Assembly (NCBI GenBank): GCA_003116995.1
Contig: BDSL01000009.1
Coordinates: 930,001 to 994,000, forward strand
Direction: 5' to 3'
Source of the DNA: Yamagishiella unicocca
Lineage: Eukaryota > Chlorophyta > Chlorophyceae > Chlamydomonadales > Volvocaceae
Length of the DNA: 64,000 nt
The notes beneath the pieces were generated by a model. It did no database searches. It had not been told where the DNA came from and saw nothing but the letters and a program-made list of their open reading frames with translations. A program made the position numbers and the translations under genes. Below are positions 36,499-50,000 of the stretch, piece by piece. Numbering within the stretch: the stretch's first letter is position 1; every line of letters starts with the position of its first letter.

Positions 36499-37635
36499 AT
36501 GTCCAGCTCAGCACAACCGCGGCTGCAGCTGGGACCTCTGCGCGGCGCCGCGAGGAGGACTTTAACCCTATGTACTCAACAGATGACATTATGGGCGCGT
36601 AGTCCCCGCAACGTCGCCTTGGCGGCCAGCAGCGCTGCGCTGCTCTTCTGCGTAGGCGCCATCAGGCGCGTGCACAGACGAGGCCGTGGAGCTGGCGTTG
36701 ACAGGTACAGGCTAGAGCCTTAAACCTGGCCATCTTCTTTGAGGTCGCGCAAACGCTCGCGCCATGTGCAATTTGTTTTCCGTCGCAACCGACTGACAAT
36801 AGTTCCCCGCACGACCCGATGGGACCCGGGATGCAGCTCATCAGGGCAGCTGCGCCGCTTTGGCCGCGGGAGAGGCGTTCCTACGGACCAGCAGCGAGGG
36901 CCCTGCCCAGTGCTCTGGCAGCAAATCCAACAGCGTGACTGGCTATTCGGGTTACCACCTCAAATTGCAGACGCTATCCTGGCGCGCCTTGAGGTCGAGG
37001 ACCTGAAAGTGTTGCGAGCAACGTGCCGGCAGACGTACTTGCAGGTGCGAGCTAGCTTACTAGGCGAGCATTCGGATGGGGCTTGTGAAAAGAAGTCCGC
37101 TGCTTCCTCCCATCGGGATGCTTTGAGGCAAACGGTTGCACCTCATTCGTCGTCAACTCTGACCTGGGATCCCCCCCAAAGATCATATGCTCCTCCTCCC
37201 TTCCCTGACTTGCCACGCCCCGCGACCCTTTCACACCCACCCTCACCTGCGCCTCCCTCCCAATCCCCCCTCACCAGCGCTTCCCTCCCCCTCCCCCTCA
37301 CCCCCCCCGACCCCGCTCACCTCATCACAGTCCCCTCCTCCCGTCTGCTCTCAACGCCGCCGGCTCGCCCCTCCCCATCGGCCCCTTCTTTCCATTCCCA
37401 ACACCCAACCCTCCTCCCTCCCCTCTGCCCCCTCCCCTCCCGCACCCTCCCGCACCCCTCCCAGGTGGCCGCCCGCACCACCAAGCTGGTCCTGGCCCTG
37501 GACGTGTCTCCCCGCACCTGGCGCCTGGCCTCCCCTCGCCTGGACAGCATCTACCCGGCGCTGCGGGAGCTGCACCTCATACTCGCAGGGGACCGGAACA
37601 GGCCAGCGGCCACAGACGGATGCACGAGCGGCGGC

Positions 37636-37666
<31 letters not shown>

Positions 37667-40545
37667 GTCTCGGCCCCGGCTCCGCCGCACTGGCTGTAGT
37701 CAGCCGTAACAACCGCAACAGCCGAGGGGGCTCCGCGCCCGCCCCGGCGGCGGGCTCGCGCGGCAGGCAGCTCTGGATGCTGGGAGGCAACACCCAGGCG
37801 GCGTCGCCGGCCGGCGAGGGCGGGGGTGCGGGCGGCGGCTGGTCGCCCCCCTCCGGCCCCGAGTGCCTGCGCGACTTCGCGACCTGGTCCGCTAACGGCC
37901 ACCTGCACGGGCTGACGCTGCTGGACCTCAGTCGCTGCGCTGCGGTGCCCATCCAGCGGGACACCTGGGCGGCTCTGGTGCAGTCGCTGGGCCCGGGGGA
38001 CGTCACACTGCGGGTGGCGTGGCGCTGCCTGCTGCACCACGGGGCGGCAGCAGGGGGAGGAGCAGGCGGGGGAGGCGGGGGGTCCGGAGGTAGGGGCGGC
38101 GGCGGCGGCGGCGGCTCCGCCGCCGCCGCTGCAGCCAAGGCCGCGGCAGCTGCCGGCGCCCTCACCTCCCCCCTGTCCTACCCCGGCGGCGACGCCGTCC
38201 TGTCTCCGCTCCTCCCGCTGCTGCCCGCGGCGCCGCCGCCGCGATGCAGCTGCTCCATCTGCGGGCCCTCCCCGCCTGACGCCGCGCCGGTGGTGGCGGC
38301 GCTGCAGGTGCTCGCCAAGCTGCGCCCGTGTTGCGCGGTGGAGCTCGAGGGGCGGGGCCTGCCGGTCCGCAGCCCGGCGCTGCTGCAGCAGCTGTGCGGG
38401 GTCAGCCAGCTGGCCAGCGTGTCGCTGGCGGTGTGCGGGGTGCGGCCGCTGGCGCACCACGCGGGCTGGTTCAGCTGCCTGCGGCGGTTGCACTCCCTGG
38501 AGCTGAGGTACCGGGAGGAGCCGGGGGGCGACGTGGCTCTGCACCAGGTGAGGGAAGGGTGCGGAGGGGCGTGTGTGTGGGGGGATGGTATGAGCGTATT
38601 AGGCCGCCCATGGGTGGCCGGCAGCCCTGGGCGGGTGGGGAGGGAGGGAGGGAGATAGAAACACGGCGCGTGGTACGGCAGGAGTTTGCGGCGCATGTGG
38701 GTCTCATAAGGTCATCATCACACCGTACCCTACCTTACCTGCAATCCCGCCTCTCGACACGTCCCCGCCCTGCCTCCGCCACCCGCCACCCGCCACCCTT
38801 CCCTCCACCCTCCAGATCATCCGCGCGCTCCAGGCCCCCGTGCCCCTCCGCTCGCTGGTCCTCCACCGCGCCGTCAACCACCTGCTGGACGAGGTGGACC
38901 TGGCGGCGCTGGCGCAGCTGTCGGGGCTGCGCTCCCTGGACGCCCCGGGGCTGCGCGTGCACGTGCCCACCGCGGTGGTGATGCCGGGGCTCACCCGCCT
39001 GGCGCTGCGGAGCGACAGGCTGGAGCTGACGCAGCCGCTGGTGGCGCTGTTCCCCTCCCTGGAGCACCTGGAGCTGGGGCACGGCGCGATGGACCTGCCG
39101 CCGACGCACGTGCTGGCGGCGGCGGCGGCGGCGGCGACAGGAGCCGGGGGTGCAGGGCGGCACGGCGCCCTGGCGGCAGGTCCGCCTCCGGGGCCGCCGG
39201 GTGCCGAGGTGCAGCCGTGGGGCGGCGAGCCGCCGCAGCCAGTACCACCCTTGGCGGCGGCGCCTGGCGGGGCCCTGGGGGGCGCTGCTGCCGGTGGGGC
39301 AGCGGCGGCGGCGGCAGGGCCGCCAGAGCTCATGGAGATGGGCGAGGCGGTGGCTCCGGTTATGGCAGCACTAGCGGAGATGCAGGCTGCTGCGGCGGCG
39401 GCGGCGGCTCAGGGCTACCACCACCACCACCAGCAGCCCGCGCAGCAGCAGTACCCGCACCCCATGCAGCTGCCCCTGGAGCTGACGCTGCACCTGCGGC
39501 TGCTCCAGGGGCTGTCGGGGCTGCGGGTGCTGTCCATTGGCGGCAAGCCGGGGCACGGGGTGGAGGCGCTGTCGTCGCTGACGGGTGCGGGGGAGGGGGA
39601 GGAGGGGGGGAGGGGAGGGGAGGGGAGGGGGGGGAGGAGGAGGGGGGGAGGGGAGGGTTCGAGGGAAACCCGTGGATGTCCGAAAAAAATCGTTTTTTTT
39701 CGGGGGGGAGGGGAGGGGGGGGCCCACGTGGAGGAGCCGGGGCTGGGGTTGGGGGCTGGGGTTGGGTTGGAGGGAGCATCTGGGGGGTCTAAGCGGTCGT
39801 TGTTGGTCGTCGGGGCATCGCCTCTTTCGACTGCGTGAGGCTGTGGGAGGGGGCGGAGGGGCTGCCCCCTCCGGCCGCCACATGCCCAGGCGCGCGGTGC
39901 CCCTCACGCTCCCACATGGGAGCCGACCCTGGCGGGTCGCTGGCCTGCGTTGGGTAGCGACTAGAGAGTAAGCACGGGTTGGGGCGGGAGCTCACGAGCA
40001 CAGTAGCGCGCCGGCCTGCACAGTAGCACACCCTCTCAACCCCTCCCTCCCCCTCCCTTTCCACTCCCCCTCCCTCCCCACTCCCCCTCTCTCCCCCCTG
40101 CCTCTCCGCAGCCCTCTCCTCCCTCATCCTCGTCCGCTGCAGCGAGTTCCGCCCCCTCCGCAAGGCGGTGGAGGAGCTCCGCGGCCTCACCCAGCTGCGC
40201 TCCCTGGAGCTGCACGCCTGCCTGGGGGGCGACGCGTGCGGCTACGAGATCGCCCGCCTGCTGCGCCGCCTGCAGAAGCTGCCCAACCTCGCCCGCCTGG
40301 TTGTGCACGGCTGCGACCCGCGCCTGCCGCAGCAGCTGGCCACCGCCCCTCTGGGCCGGCTGGGGGAGCTCCACCTGCTGGGGCTGCCTGAGCTGCAGCC
40401 GCTGGACCTGCGCTACGTGGTGCAGGCGCAGACGGGCTGCAGGCGGCTCGTGGTGCGGGGGTGCGGGAGGCTGGAGCGGGGGATGGTGGAGGCGCTGCCG
40501 GCGGCGGCGAACAGGCCACACCTGGCGGTGGAGTGGGCGCCGTGA
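36499..40545 (+). CDS. F-box / leucine-rich-repeat-like protein
   Basis: Probable substrate adaptor of an SCF ubiquitin ligase. Model: 36499-36704, 36837-37044, 37465-38547, 38816-39584, 40112-40545, giving 899 residues with agreeing phases. The F-box-like segment is LFGLPPQIADAILARLEVEDLKVLRATCR cut by intron 2 (shown in part: LPPQIADAILARLEVEDLK). Leucine-rich stretches follow (LHGLTLLDLSRC, LAQLSGLRSLDAPGL, LTRLALRSDRLELTQ, LTQLRSLELHACLGG), separated by long Gly/Ala runs and a His/Gln patch. The start is inferred: the F-box exon's open frame has no in-frame ATG after the stop at 36721 (the first possible start there is TTG), whereas ATG 36499 in the same phase leads to a donor (ACAG|GTACAG) whose product has a hydrophobic stretch near residue 45. 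The first two junctions are the least certain. Confidence 0.6.
39655..39692 (+). repeat. dispersed intron repeat, end fragment (F-box gene)
   Basis: GGGTTCGAGGGAAACCCGTG then GATGTCCGAAAAAAA inside the last intron of the F-box gene, almost identical to 7644-7680 and to the end of the copy at 54505-54695. Confidence 0.7.
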
Positions 40546-42890
40546 GGGAGGGGTTAAGGGCGGGAGGGTAAGGAGGGAGGGGGGCCGGAGGTGAGGGGGT
40601 GGAAGAGGCGCCGCACGGTGCCGCCTTATGCGCCTTATGGAGTAGTTCACGTGGCGGCGGCGGCGGTGGCGGGATCGCTGGTGGGAAGGGGGAGGGGAGG
40701 AAGGAGTCGAGCGGGAGTTGGTCGCTGGTCAATTTTGGCTGTGTATGTACTTTTAACTGCTTTTTTTGAGTGCCCCGACCGGCCGGATGACTTGGGTCGT
40801 TGCATTTACGGTTGCATTGGGTGGTTGGGTGGTTGGCCCCCGCAGTATGGAGGGGTCACGCGGCCGCTGGGCCGCCTCGCCGCGCAGGTGACGGCCGGGC
40901 GGTTACCGGTACGGCGGTTGGTGCGTCGGCGGTGTTGTCGAGCACGGTATTGGGAGTCGTGTCCGACGCGTAGAGTGGCGGTGCGTGTGCTTTCTGGGCT
41001 GCAGGGCGGCTGGCTCTTGGCGCGGCTTCGGTCCATCTGGGTTGCTGTACCATCCTTGCGGCCGGGGCTGGGCTGGGTTGATTGTTACGGAACATGGGTA
41101 TATGGCGGGGCAGGGTTTAAGGGTTTGGTTTAGGGATGGGTCGGAACTGCCGTCAGTACTTCTTGTTTGCCGCCCAGGCTGAGAGGGCCTCCGGATGATG
41201 GATGCTGATGTGTCAGGTGTTGGGTCGCACTGTGCCGTGCCTTAACGTGGCGGGATGGTTGGGGGGGAGAGGGGGGAGAAGGGGGGGGAGGCGCGGGCCC
41301 TGCGCTGGGTTTCAGGGTTTCAGGAGCTGGCGCCGCGCCGCCGTCCGACCCACTCGCGTGGGAGCCGCACCTGCTATGGCCACCCTGAAGCCCTAGGACT
41401 CCTTCGCCAGCGGGAAGCTGTCTCGCGGGCCGCTGAGTAAGCAGCGCGGGGACGGCAGCAGCAGCAGCAGGGACGGCGGTCCCGGCCGGGCCGCCGTATG
41501 AATTCAACCAACCGCAATAACAACTAACGCCGCCCAACAGTCCGCACCACATTGCCATGGGAACTCTGGCGGCGGTGCGGTGAGAGGCGAAGGGGTGATG
41601 ATGGGGGGGTGGCTCTTGACCATTTTGGCGGGGAGGGGGGCATCTGATGAGCAGCTGGGGGACTGGCGGGCTGAGGGGCAGTCAGAGGCTTAACGTCATG
41701 TTTGGAGGCCGCCGTTGTCGTGCTGCCGTTGCTGGTGTCCGGAATCAATTATGTCGCCCTAGATGTCGTACACGCCCCTTCCCGACGCTAGGTGTCGTAC
41801 ACGCCCCTCCCCGACCCGGGTCGGTGGCGGTGGTGGTGGTGGTGGGTGGTGTAGTGTGCAGCGCTGTTGGAATGGCGGCCGCGGACTAGGCTGTACGCGT
41901 GTACTGAAAACGGTTGCTGCGTGTCGTTGCACCGAGGGTTGCTCCGAAGGCAACGGTTGCTCCGAGGGTTTATTGTGTGCCGCCAACTCAATCGAGACAC
42001 ACATAGGGCTGGGCTCGTCTGAGCTGGGCTGGGCTGGGCTTTCGTCTGCTTGTTACTTTTTTAATTGGCGGTGGCGCCAGTCGCCGGGTGTGTAGTTGTG
42101 AGGGGGGGACAAGAGCTGCTGCTGCTGCAGCGTCGGGACAAGCACTTGAGAGTCCACTCGTCGTCCTGGTTGGCCTGGCCCCTGGGGTTACAGTGCAGTG
42201 GGGATCATTGGGAGTGGCGCCGCCCCTGGTGGCCCCATGCCGCCCTCAGTGCTCCGCACCCCCTCTTCCCCCCCTGGAGGCTGGGGTCCGGGGTGCTGCC
42301 AGACAGACGGACACGTTGGACGACACGAGGCGGGCTAGGGGCAGACCCCCGCCCTCCTCCGAGCCATCGAGCTCCGTGACTTGTAACGATAACCTATTTA
42401 GGACTCCACGGCTGCGGCTGGCACTTGACGCCCAGTGGGCAGGGCAGGGCAACAGCAGAGACCAGACCGCTCCGAGCCGCAGCCGCTTCAAACTGTTTTG
42501 ACTGCCCTGGCAGGGCAGGGTGCAGCTCACTAGGCAGCCACACACGTGGTGCAGCTCACGATGGTGATGGCGCATCGGCGGGGACTGCGAAACGAGGGAC
42601 GTGTGTGTGTATAGGGGTAAAAAGAGCACCTCGCCGTACAGAGGCGCACCCTCACTCCTGGCACGGACGGTGCCACACCGGCAGCAGCGAGACACCGCTC
42701 AAAACGTGTGGGGCGGGCATGTCATGAATTTCACAAAGGGTAGCGAGGTTCCTTGGAAGACAGGAAGCTACCAGAGTGCCGGCTTCACGGCCGGCGGCGC
42801 CGTCGGTGTCCCCTCAGGCACACGGCGGCTCCGAAGCCCCCCCCCTACCCCTTCCCCCCTATCCACCGGGTCCGTATTCTTCTCACTATG

Positions 42891-42895
42891 TTACA
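42891..42895 (-). terminator. possible TGTAA poly(A) signal for the SET gene
   Basis: TGTAA in transcript sense about 1.07 kb past the SET stop codon. Plausible but distant. Confidence 0.3.
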
Positions 42896-43570
42896 CCACT
42901 TGCACTGCTGCTGTTGCTAGCGCTGCTGCTGCTGCCTAACATGAACTTCGCCCGTCCTCACAGCGCCAGCGGGCGGACATGCACGGGCTCATCCTCCTCC
43001 GTCATGCACCCCAAATCACGCCTCCCGACTACCACTGCCACTATCGTCGTTATCACCGCCACAATCCCAGCTGGCATCACATCTCGGTCGCGTGCAGGAA
43101 GAAAGCTAACACCCCTTATCCCTACCTGCACCCCCCACCTGCACCTCCAACCTGCACTCCCCACCTGCACTCCCCCACCTGCACTCCCCACCTGCACTCC
43201 CTCCTGGCTAGATGCCTGAGCTCTTTGTTCGCTGTTCTGCCCCGCAGCCCCGCACCAACAAGCACACAACTCACCAACGGGGGGCTCCAGCATCCGTCCG
43301 CTCACCGCCACCCAACATACATCCGCACCTGCTCCCAACCCCTCCGCTTGGAGCAACCACTTGGGAAGAACTTTTCGCTCCCGCACTGCAGCCTTGCACG
43401 CCTGAGGCGATGAATCTTTATTCCCCATACTGCACCCCCCGGCAGTCGCAGCCAGCCACCGACGAGCACAAGCGCACATTCCGGCCCCCGCCTACACGGA
43501 CCCGACGGCAACAGCCCGGCTTCCTATCACCGCCGCCGGCTGCCCGCCTCCGTCCGCCTCGGTGCTACGT

Positions 43571-43571
<1 letters not shown>

Positions 43572-43601
<30 letters not shown>
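43572..43601 (+). repeat. (CAG)10 microsatellite
   Basis: Ten uninterrupted CAG triplets in the presumed 3' UTR of the SET gene (CTG in transcript sense). Confidence 0.9.
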
Positions 43602-43603
<2 letters not shown>

Positions 43604-43966
43604 GTATGCCAGGGGGCAGGGGCCGCCGAACAAATCGCATGCAGCGCGTAACAAGGCGCCCCCTCCCCACCACGCGCCCACACACCATCCCCTCCCCTCC
43701 CCAAATCCCAAATCCCACACACATCTGTCTCGCTGCCTTACTTTCAAGCAGTAGCACGGGACGCAGGCCCAGCTTCCAACGACGGCCACAGCAGCGGGAT
43801 CGCGCGCCGGCCCCCTTGGCCGAGTCAGGCCGCAGGCCACGGTGTCTCGGCTGCAGAGCTCTGCCAACTGCCGTCCGTTGGTCCGTTGGACGAGCGTGGA
43901 GCGCGGAGCGCTGCTCTCCCGCTCCGTGGGGCTCTCCGCGCGCCTCCCTTCCTTCCTGGCGCCGGT

Positions 43967-46900
43967 TCAGTTGAGCGTCCCCTTGCAGTTGGGCGCCCCG
44001 CAGCGGCACAGCACCTTGGCCGTGCCCTCCTCCTCCTTGAAGCGGTAGTCGAAGGTGAGCTCCTGGCCAGCGCGGATGTCCGTGCGCGCACAGAAGGCCA
44101 GGCGAACCCGCCCGCCCTCGAACTCCAACACCTGCGGGGCCGGGGCGAGCGCGGGAGGCAGCCGGTGTGAGGGGGAGGGGGGCTAGCAAAAGTATCCATT
44201 TACGCGACGGGGGAGGGGGAGGGGGGAGAGAGGGGAGGCAGCGGGGGTGGGTGGGGAGGGGGAGGGGTCAAGGGCCGCGTGTTTCGCAGCCTCTGCTCTC
44301 TTGAGGTTTTGGTGGCCATCCTTCACTGGGGGGTAGGAGCGCAGCGGGCGCCGCAGTACTCTCTCTCCCCCCTTGCCCCCCTTCCTCCCCCCCTTGCCCC
44401 CCTTCCTCCCCCCCTTGCCCCCCCTCCTCCCGCGCACCTTGGTGTAAAGCGAGGGGGTGCATGAGTGGTTGGTGAAGCGGCCGTAGTGCCCCAGGTGGGT
44501 GCTGTCCAGGACCACCTCGCTGTTCACGTGGAACAGGAAGCAGTCGCGACCTGCAGGACAGCGGCGGGGGCGAGGGGTGAGGGGTTTCGAGGAAGGGGGG
44601 GTGAGGGGGGGGATAATCCGCGCATCCACGGCCGACAAAAGGGCGATGAAGGCGGTGATGTGTGTGTGTGTGTGTTTTATAAATGCTGAGCTCAGCCGTG
44701 TGTGTGTGTGTGTGTGTGTGAATGGCGGGGTGCAGCAGGGAATGAGGGGGCGAGGGTTCGAGGAAGACCCGTGGATGCCCTAAAAAACCGTTTAGAAGAG
44801 ACGTTTTGAAATGCATGCTGGAGAACTGGGTTGGGGATACTAAAGCCGAAGGTCGTAATATGACCTTTGGCGGCTAAGCTAAAGCGGCTACGGCGAGACG
44901 ACATGAAGCGAGGACCCCGCGCGACGCACGGAAACGTTTCGCGAGGGGTTATGAGGGGGCCACTAGGCAGGGGCAGGTGTGTATGTGCCATGGCTCCACT
45001 GTGGGGAGTCCGACCCGCCCCAACCGCGAGGGTGTGCTCGGGAGGATTCGCAGGAGAGCTGCGTGTCTGTGTATGGTAAGCGGCACGCGAGCAACCTCTT
45101 TATCCGCTGATGAGCGGCATCCGCATACTCTATTGCGCCTGGTCTCCCCCTCTGGACCTGCGGCTAGGGGGTACGGGCACTCCACGAATGTGCTCCACCG
45201 GACCCTCACCCCCTTCCACCCACCAGCCGCCTCCACCTAGGGTTCGAAGTCCGACACCCGCTTCCGCCCCGCCACGCGAGCTCACCGGCGGCTCCTTGCA
45301 CACCACACACCCCGGCCCCCGGCCCCCCCCACACGCAACTATAAAACGACTGTCGCAAAAAATCCTCGCCGGCTGTACTTGTTTTTTACGCGCCGACCCA
45401 CGTGTTTCCTCTCCTCCCCCCGGACTCGCGGATTCCCTTATAAAACCCTAACCCCGCGGCCCCCGCCTTCCCCCCCCCGGCCTCACCCTGCGCCCGGTAC
45501 CTCCGCTCCCGCAGGTCCGCCAGCACAGGACGAACCACCTCACCGCGGAACTCAGTCACCACCGCATCCTGCGGGCGGGGGCGGGGTGGGGTGGGGTGGG
45601 CTGGGGTTGTTGGGGTGGATCGTGAAGGTGGGCAGGGTTGTGTGGGTGTGGTTTGCTGCAGGAGCTGTTTGGTGCAGGCTGATGGGGAGGCTGCGGGGGG
45701 CTGCGCGGGCAGCCACTCATGCAAGGCAAGGGGGCAGGGAGGCACCAATGGATCGCACCGAGCAGCGCCCGACCCAGTCCCTTCTGTTGCCTCTCCCACC
45801 TTCCCCTCCCCTCCCCTGCCGTCTCCCCCCCCCCCCACCCAACCTATCCCGTCCCGTTGCGTAATACGGTTTTTATACAACCACCCAATCCATGTCACGT
45901 AAACGGCTTTTATGCCCTCCCTCGCCCACCTGCGTCCCCCCCCCACCCGCCGGTTTGTCTCGCATCCACGGGTCTTCCTCGCAACCCCCCCACCTGCGGC
46001 TCGCAACCCCCCCCCCCCACCTGCGGCTCGCAAACCCCCCACCTGCGGCTCGCAAACCCCCCACCTGCGGCTCGCAAACCCCCCACCTGCGGCTCGCAAC
46101 CCCCCACCTGCGGCTCGCAAACCCCCCACCTGCGGCTCGCAAACCCCCCACCTGCGGCTCGCAAACCCCCCACCTGCGGCTCGCAAACCCCCCACCTGCG
46201 GCTCGCAAACCCCCCACCTGCGGTATGTCCACTCGGGCGAACACCCCCCAGCCGTGGATGCCGGACTTCCCGAACGTGATGCGGGCGGACTCGGACCGCA
46301 GCGCCCGCTGCAGCCGCTCCTCCCACCGCACCGCCTTCTTCCGCCGCTCCGCTCGCTTCGTTTCCAACTGCTGAGGAGCCGGAGATCCGACCGCCGCCGC
46401 CGCCACCGCCACCAGCTCACCGACCCCGCCGCCGCCGCCGCCACCACTGGCGCCAGCGCCGCCGCCCGACAACCCCCTGGCGCCGCCGCCGCCGTCGGCG
46501 CCGCCGTTGCCATTAGCGTCGGCCTGGGCGCCGCTACTGCCGGCTACTGCCGCTGCCTCCGCCTCCGCCTCCGCCGCTGCAGCACCCTTGTCGCTGCCGC
46601 CACCCCCCTCAGCCCGCTCCTCCTCCTCGTCTGTGGCGGCTGCGGGCTGCTTCCCCTCCCCCTCCTTGTCCTCCTCCTCCTCCTCCTCGCTGTCGCTGTC
46701 GCTGAGGTCACCGGTGGGGACGATACTGGAGCTGCCCAGCAACATAGGGCCCGGGAGGACAGCCGGGCGGACAGAGCCCTCCGCCGCCGCGCCCGCTGCT
46801 GCCGTGACGGCGCCCTCAGCGGCAACGCCCATCGCTATGTCACCGCCCGCCGCCGCCCCCACCTGCGCCGCCGCCACCTCCTCTGACGTCCCGTCGGCCC

Positions 46901-46998
46901 CGCCGCCTCCTCCCAGCCAGCCACCCACTTCTACCCCCCCAACCGGCACCCCAGCCGCCGCAACCGCCGCCGCCCCCGAACCGGCTCCGTCCCCTTCC

Positions 46999-47037
<39 letters not shown>

Positions 47038-50000
47038 AGCTGCTCGACCCCCAACGGGCCGGCGCCGCCGGCGCCGCCGCCGCCGCCGCACGCCTCCTCC
47101 TTCTTGACCTCCGCCTCCTCCTCCTCCTCCCGCGACCCCGGCTCCGAAACCATCGGCTCTATCCCCTCCATCTCCTCCGGCTCCTCCGGCTTCACTCCTG
47201 CCATCCGAGCCGCCGCCAGCGCCGCTGCGCCCATGGCCACCGCCCTGGCCGCCAGACCCCGCGCCGCCTCCCGCTCCCGCGCCTCCTTGTCCCGCGCCGC
47301 CTCCACCTCCGCCGCGGCAGCCGCCTCCATCTGCGCCTCCGCCGCCCTCAGCGCCGCATACTCCTGAGGCGTAAAGCACCGGGTGATGGGAATCGCCCGG
47401 GACCTGCGGAGGGGGCCAGGGGGCAGCGGGCAGGGGGTACGAACCGGGAGGGTGTGTCAAAATCATCGACAAGCAGTGAGCGTGTGTTCGTACGTGTGTT
47501 GGGGAGAATGTGGGTCGGAGGATGTGGGTGTATGGAGGCGAGCTACCCCTCCCACCGCGCACCCACCACAGCTTCCTCACCACCCACCACTCGAGTGCCG
47601 CCAGGCAGGGCGTCAACTGCTGCCCACCTCACTCCAGTTCAGCACTTCCCAGCCCGCCGCACCAGACCCTCATCTCCCCCCTCCTCCCCCACACCCCCCT
47701 CGCCCCCGGGCCCCCGCCCAGTGCCTCACCCGTGCCTCATAGGGCCCCGCACCAGCTGCGGCACCGCCGGCACATAGGCCTGCTTGCCGATGCGCACACG
47801 ATCAGCGGCGGCCGCCCGCCTGGCGGCGGCGGCGCCGCCAGCAGCGGCAGCCGCCGCCGCTGCCGCCGCCGCCGCTGCTGCTGCCGCCGCCGCCCCCTTG
47901 GCCCCTCCTCCCCCGCCTCCTCCTCCTCGCGCCGCATACCCAGGTTCCCGGCGGGACTGCTTGCAGATGACACACATGCACCCGGGGCGGTGGACCTGGC
48001 AGGTGGCGGGGCAGGTGAGGGGCAGGTGAGGGGCAGGTGAGGGGCAGGTGGCGGGGCAGATGGCGGGGCAGGTGAGGGGCAGGTGAGGGGCAGGTGAGGG
48101 GCAGGTGAGGGGCAGGTGGGGGGGAGGTGAGGGGCAGGTGAGGGGCAGGTGAGGGGCAGGTGAGGGGCAGGTGAGGGGCAGGTGAGGGGCAGGTGGGGGG
48201 CAGGTGAGGGGCAGGTGAGGGGCAGGTGGGGGGCAGGTGAGGGCTGCAAAGAAACCCGTGTACGAAGGAAAGCCGTGTACAACAGACGAGGCAGGGCAGG
48301 GGAGAGGGGGAGGTGGCGAGAAGACCCGGTACCGCGACATAGGCAACGGAGGGCAGAAGGGAACCCTGGGCGCTTCAACTCTCTGCCACAGGGAGGCCTC
48401 GGAACGCGGGAGGCGCGGGGAGGCGCGGTGGCAGGGCTGCGGCGCCTACCCGGTGTACGGCAGCCCTGCCGCCCACTCCAGCTGCGCGGGCGGAGCCAGC
48501 CCCTGGCACTGCGGGGGGGTGCGAGCTGCTGCTGCCGGCAGCGGCCCCGCCGCCTGCAGGCTCCGCCGCCGCCGCCGCCGCTGCCGCCGCCCCTGCCGCT
48601 GGTGTACGGCTCCGGGGCCCCTGGCGGCGCCGCAGCGCATCCAGGTTGGCGATGGCCTGCGCCAGCTGGCTCCGGGGCCTGAGGGGGGCGGGGAGGGGAG
48701 GGTATTGCAGGAGGGGGCGAAGGGGGGGGAAGGCAGGGGGCAGGGAGAGAGGGGGGAGGGAGCGGTCAGGAGTGGGGCAGTGGGAGCAGTGGCGCCGCCA
48801 GCATGAGGGACCCCACAGCGCCGGCTGGCTGCTGCGGAGCAGCTGGTCCCGTGGCTGGCAGGTGGCAGGACGCGGGGGGACCTTCCTTTGGATCCGGAAC
48901 CACCCGTGGACGCATGGATCCCTGGGGTGAACCAAGATACCTCTCTCCCCCCCCTGGATTATTGTTCAACAACACGCAGCTACCCCACCCGATAACCCCT
49001 CTGGCCCCCCGCCTCTTGCCCCTTGCTTCCCCCCCCTTCCGCTTCCTCCCCTCCGCCTCCTCCTGCTCCCCCCCCCACCTGGGCACCGTGGGCTCCTCCA
49101 GCCCCAGGTCTATGAGGTGGTCGCCCAGGGTGGCACCCGGCGTGTTGTTGGCCTTGAGCACGCGCAGGGTCACCTGAAGGGGGGAGGGGGAGGGGGAAGA
49201 GACACGGCAGCGGGTCGGGGGGGGTGGCAACTTGCGCCTCGGGGGGGGGACGGAGCCAAACACACTGCACTAGACACTGCTTCTCCGCAGCAGTGCACAA
49301 CCCCACCCCCCCTCCCCCCCCCCTCCCCCTCGCGCACCTTCCACTTCTTGGACGCCGCCTTGCCCGCGATCCGCTCAAACTCCGTGGGCGACAGCGTCCT
49401 GCCCTCCTGCGTCCGTACCATGGAGGGCGCCACCAGGAACGTCCCCATCATGCCGTTGCAGATGATGGGGATCTCGGACGGCGCGTTGCGCCGCCGCTCC
49501 GCCGCCACCGCCGCCGCGGCGGCGGCCGCCGCCTCCTCCGCCACCCGCTTCGCCTCGTACGACGACACCAGCCTGTCGTGCACCGCCCTGGCCTTGTCGC
49601 CGCGAGCCAGCCACTTAACGTTCAGCTGCGACAGCGTCAACACGTCCGCGGCGCCGGTCTCCAGCTCCACTGAGTGCGTGCCGCTGACGTCATCGAAGCC
49701 GGTCACGACGCAGGTGAAGGAAGGCGGCGGGCCCGTGGGGGCCAGGGGCAGGGGGGGCGGGGTGCCGGCTGCGCCGGGCGCGGCGGCGGGAGGGGCGATG
49801 TCCTGGGGGGATACGGCGCAACGGATACGCCACCCAACGGCCTCCGCGCCGCCTGCAACAGGATGGGCGCAGGCGGGGGGACGAGTGTATGTGGGTGGGT
49901 GGGGGGGAAGGGGAGTGTTGAGGGGGGAAGGGCCCGCAGCTGGTACACGACGGTAAAACGTGCATACGACGCAGCTGCCACCCTAGTGCAGCACCCCATC

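Larger units (their letters stand above)
40546..43966. other. tail-to-tail spacer between F-box and SET genes
   Basis: About 3.4 kb with both 3' UTRs, several short tandem arrays (for example CACCTGCACTCCC units at 43130-43205) and no recognisable gene. Open frames are low-complexity. Confidence 0.45.

Noticed and set aside
36739..38658. Single-exon 639-codon ORF as the F-box gene
   Set aside because: It begins with TTG rather than ATG and runs through an intron with clear GT-AG ends (37045-37464) and past a donor at 38548.
47996..48245. Repeat arrays as a CRISPR locus
   Set aside because: Units are 11-27 bases with no unique spacers and no cas-like genes, and the genome is eukaryotic.
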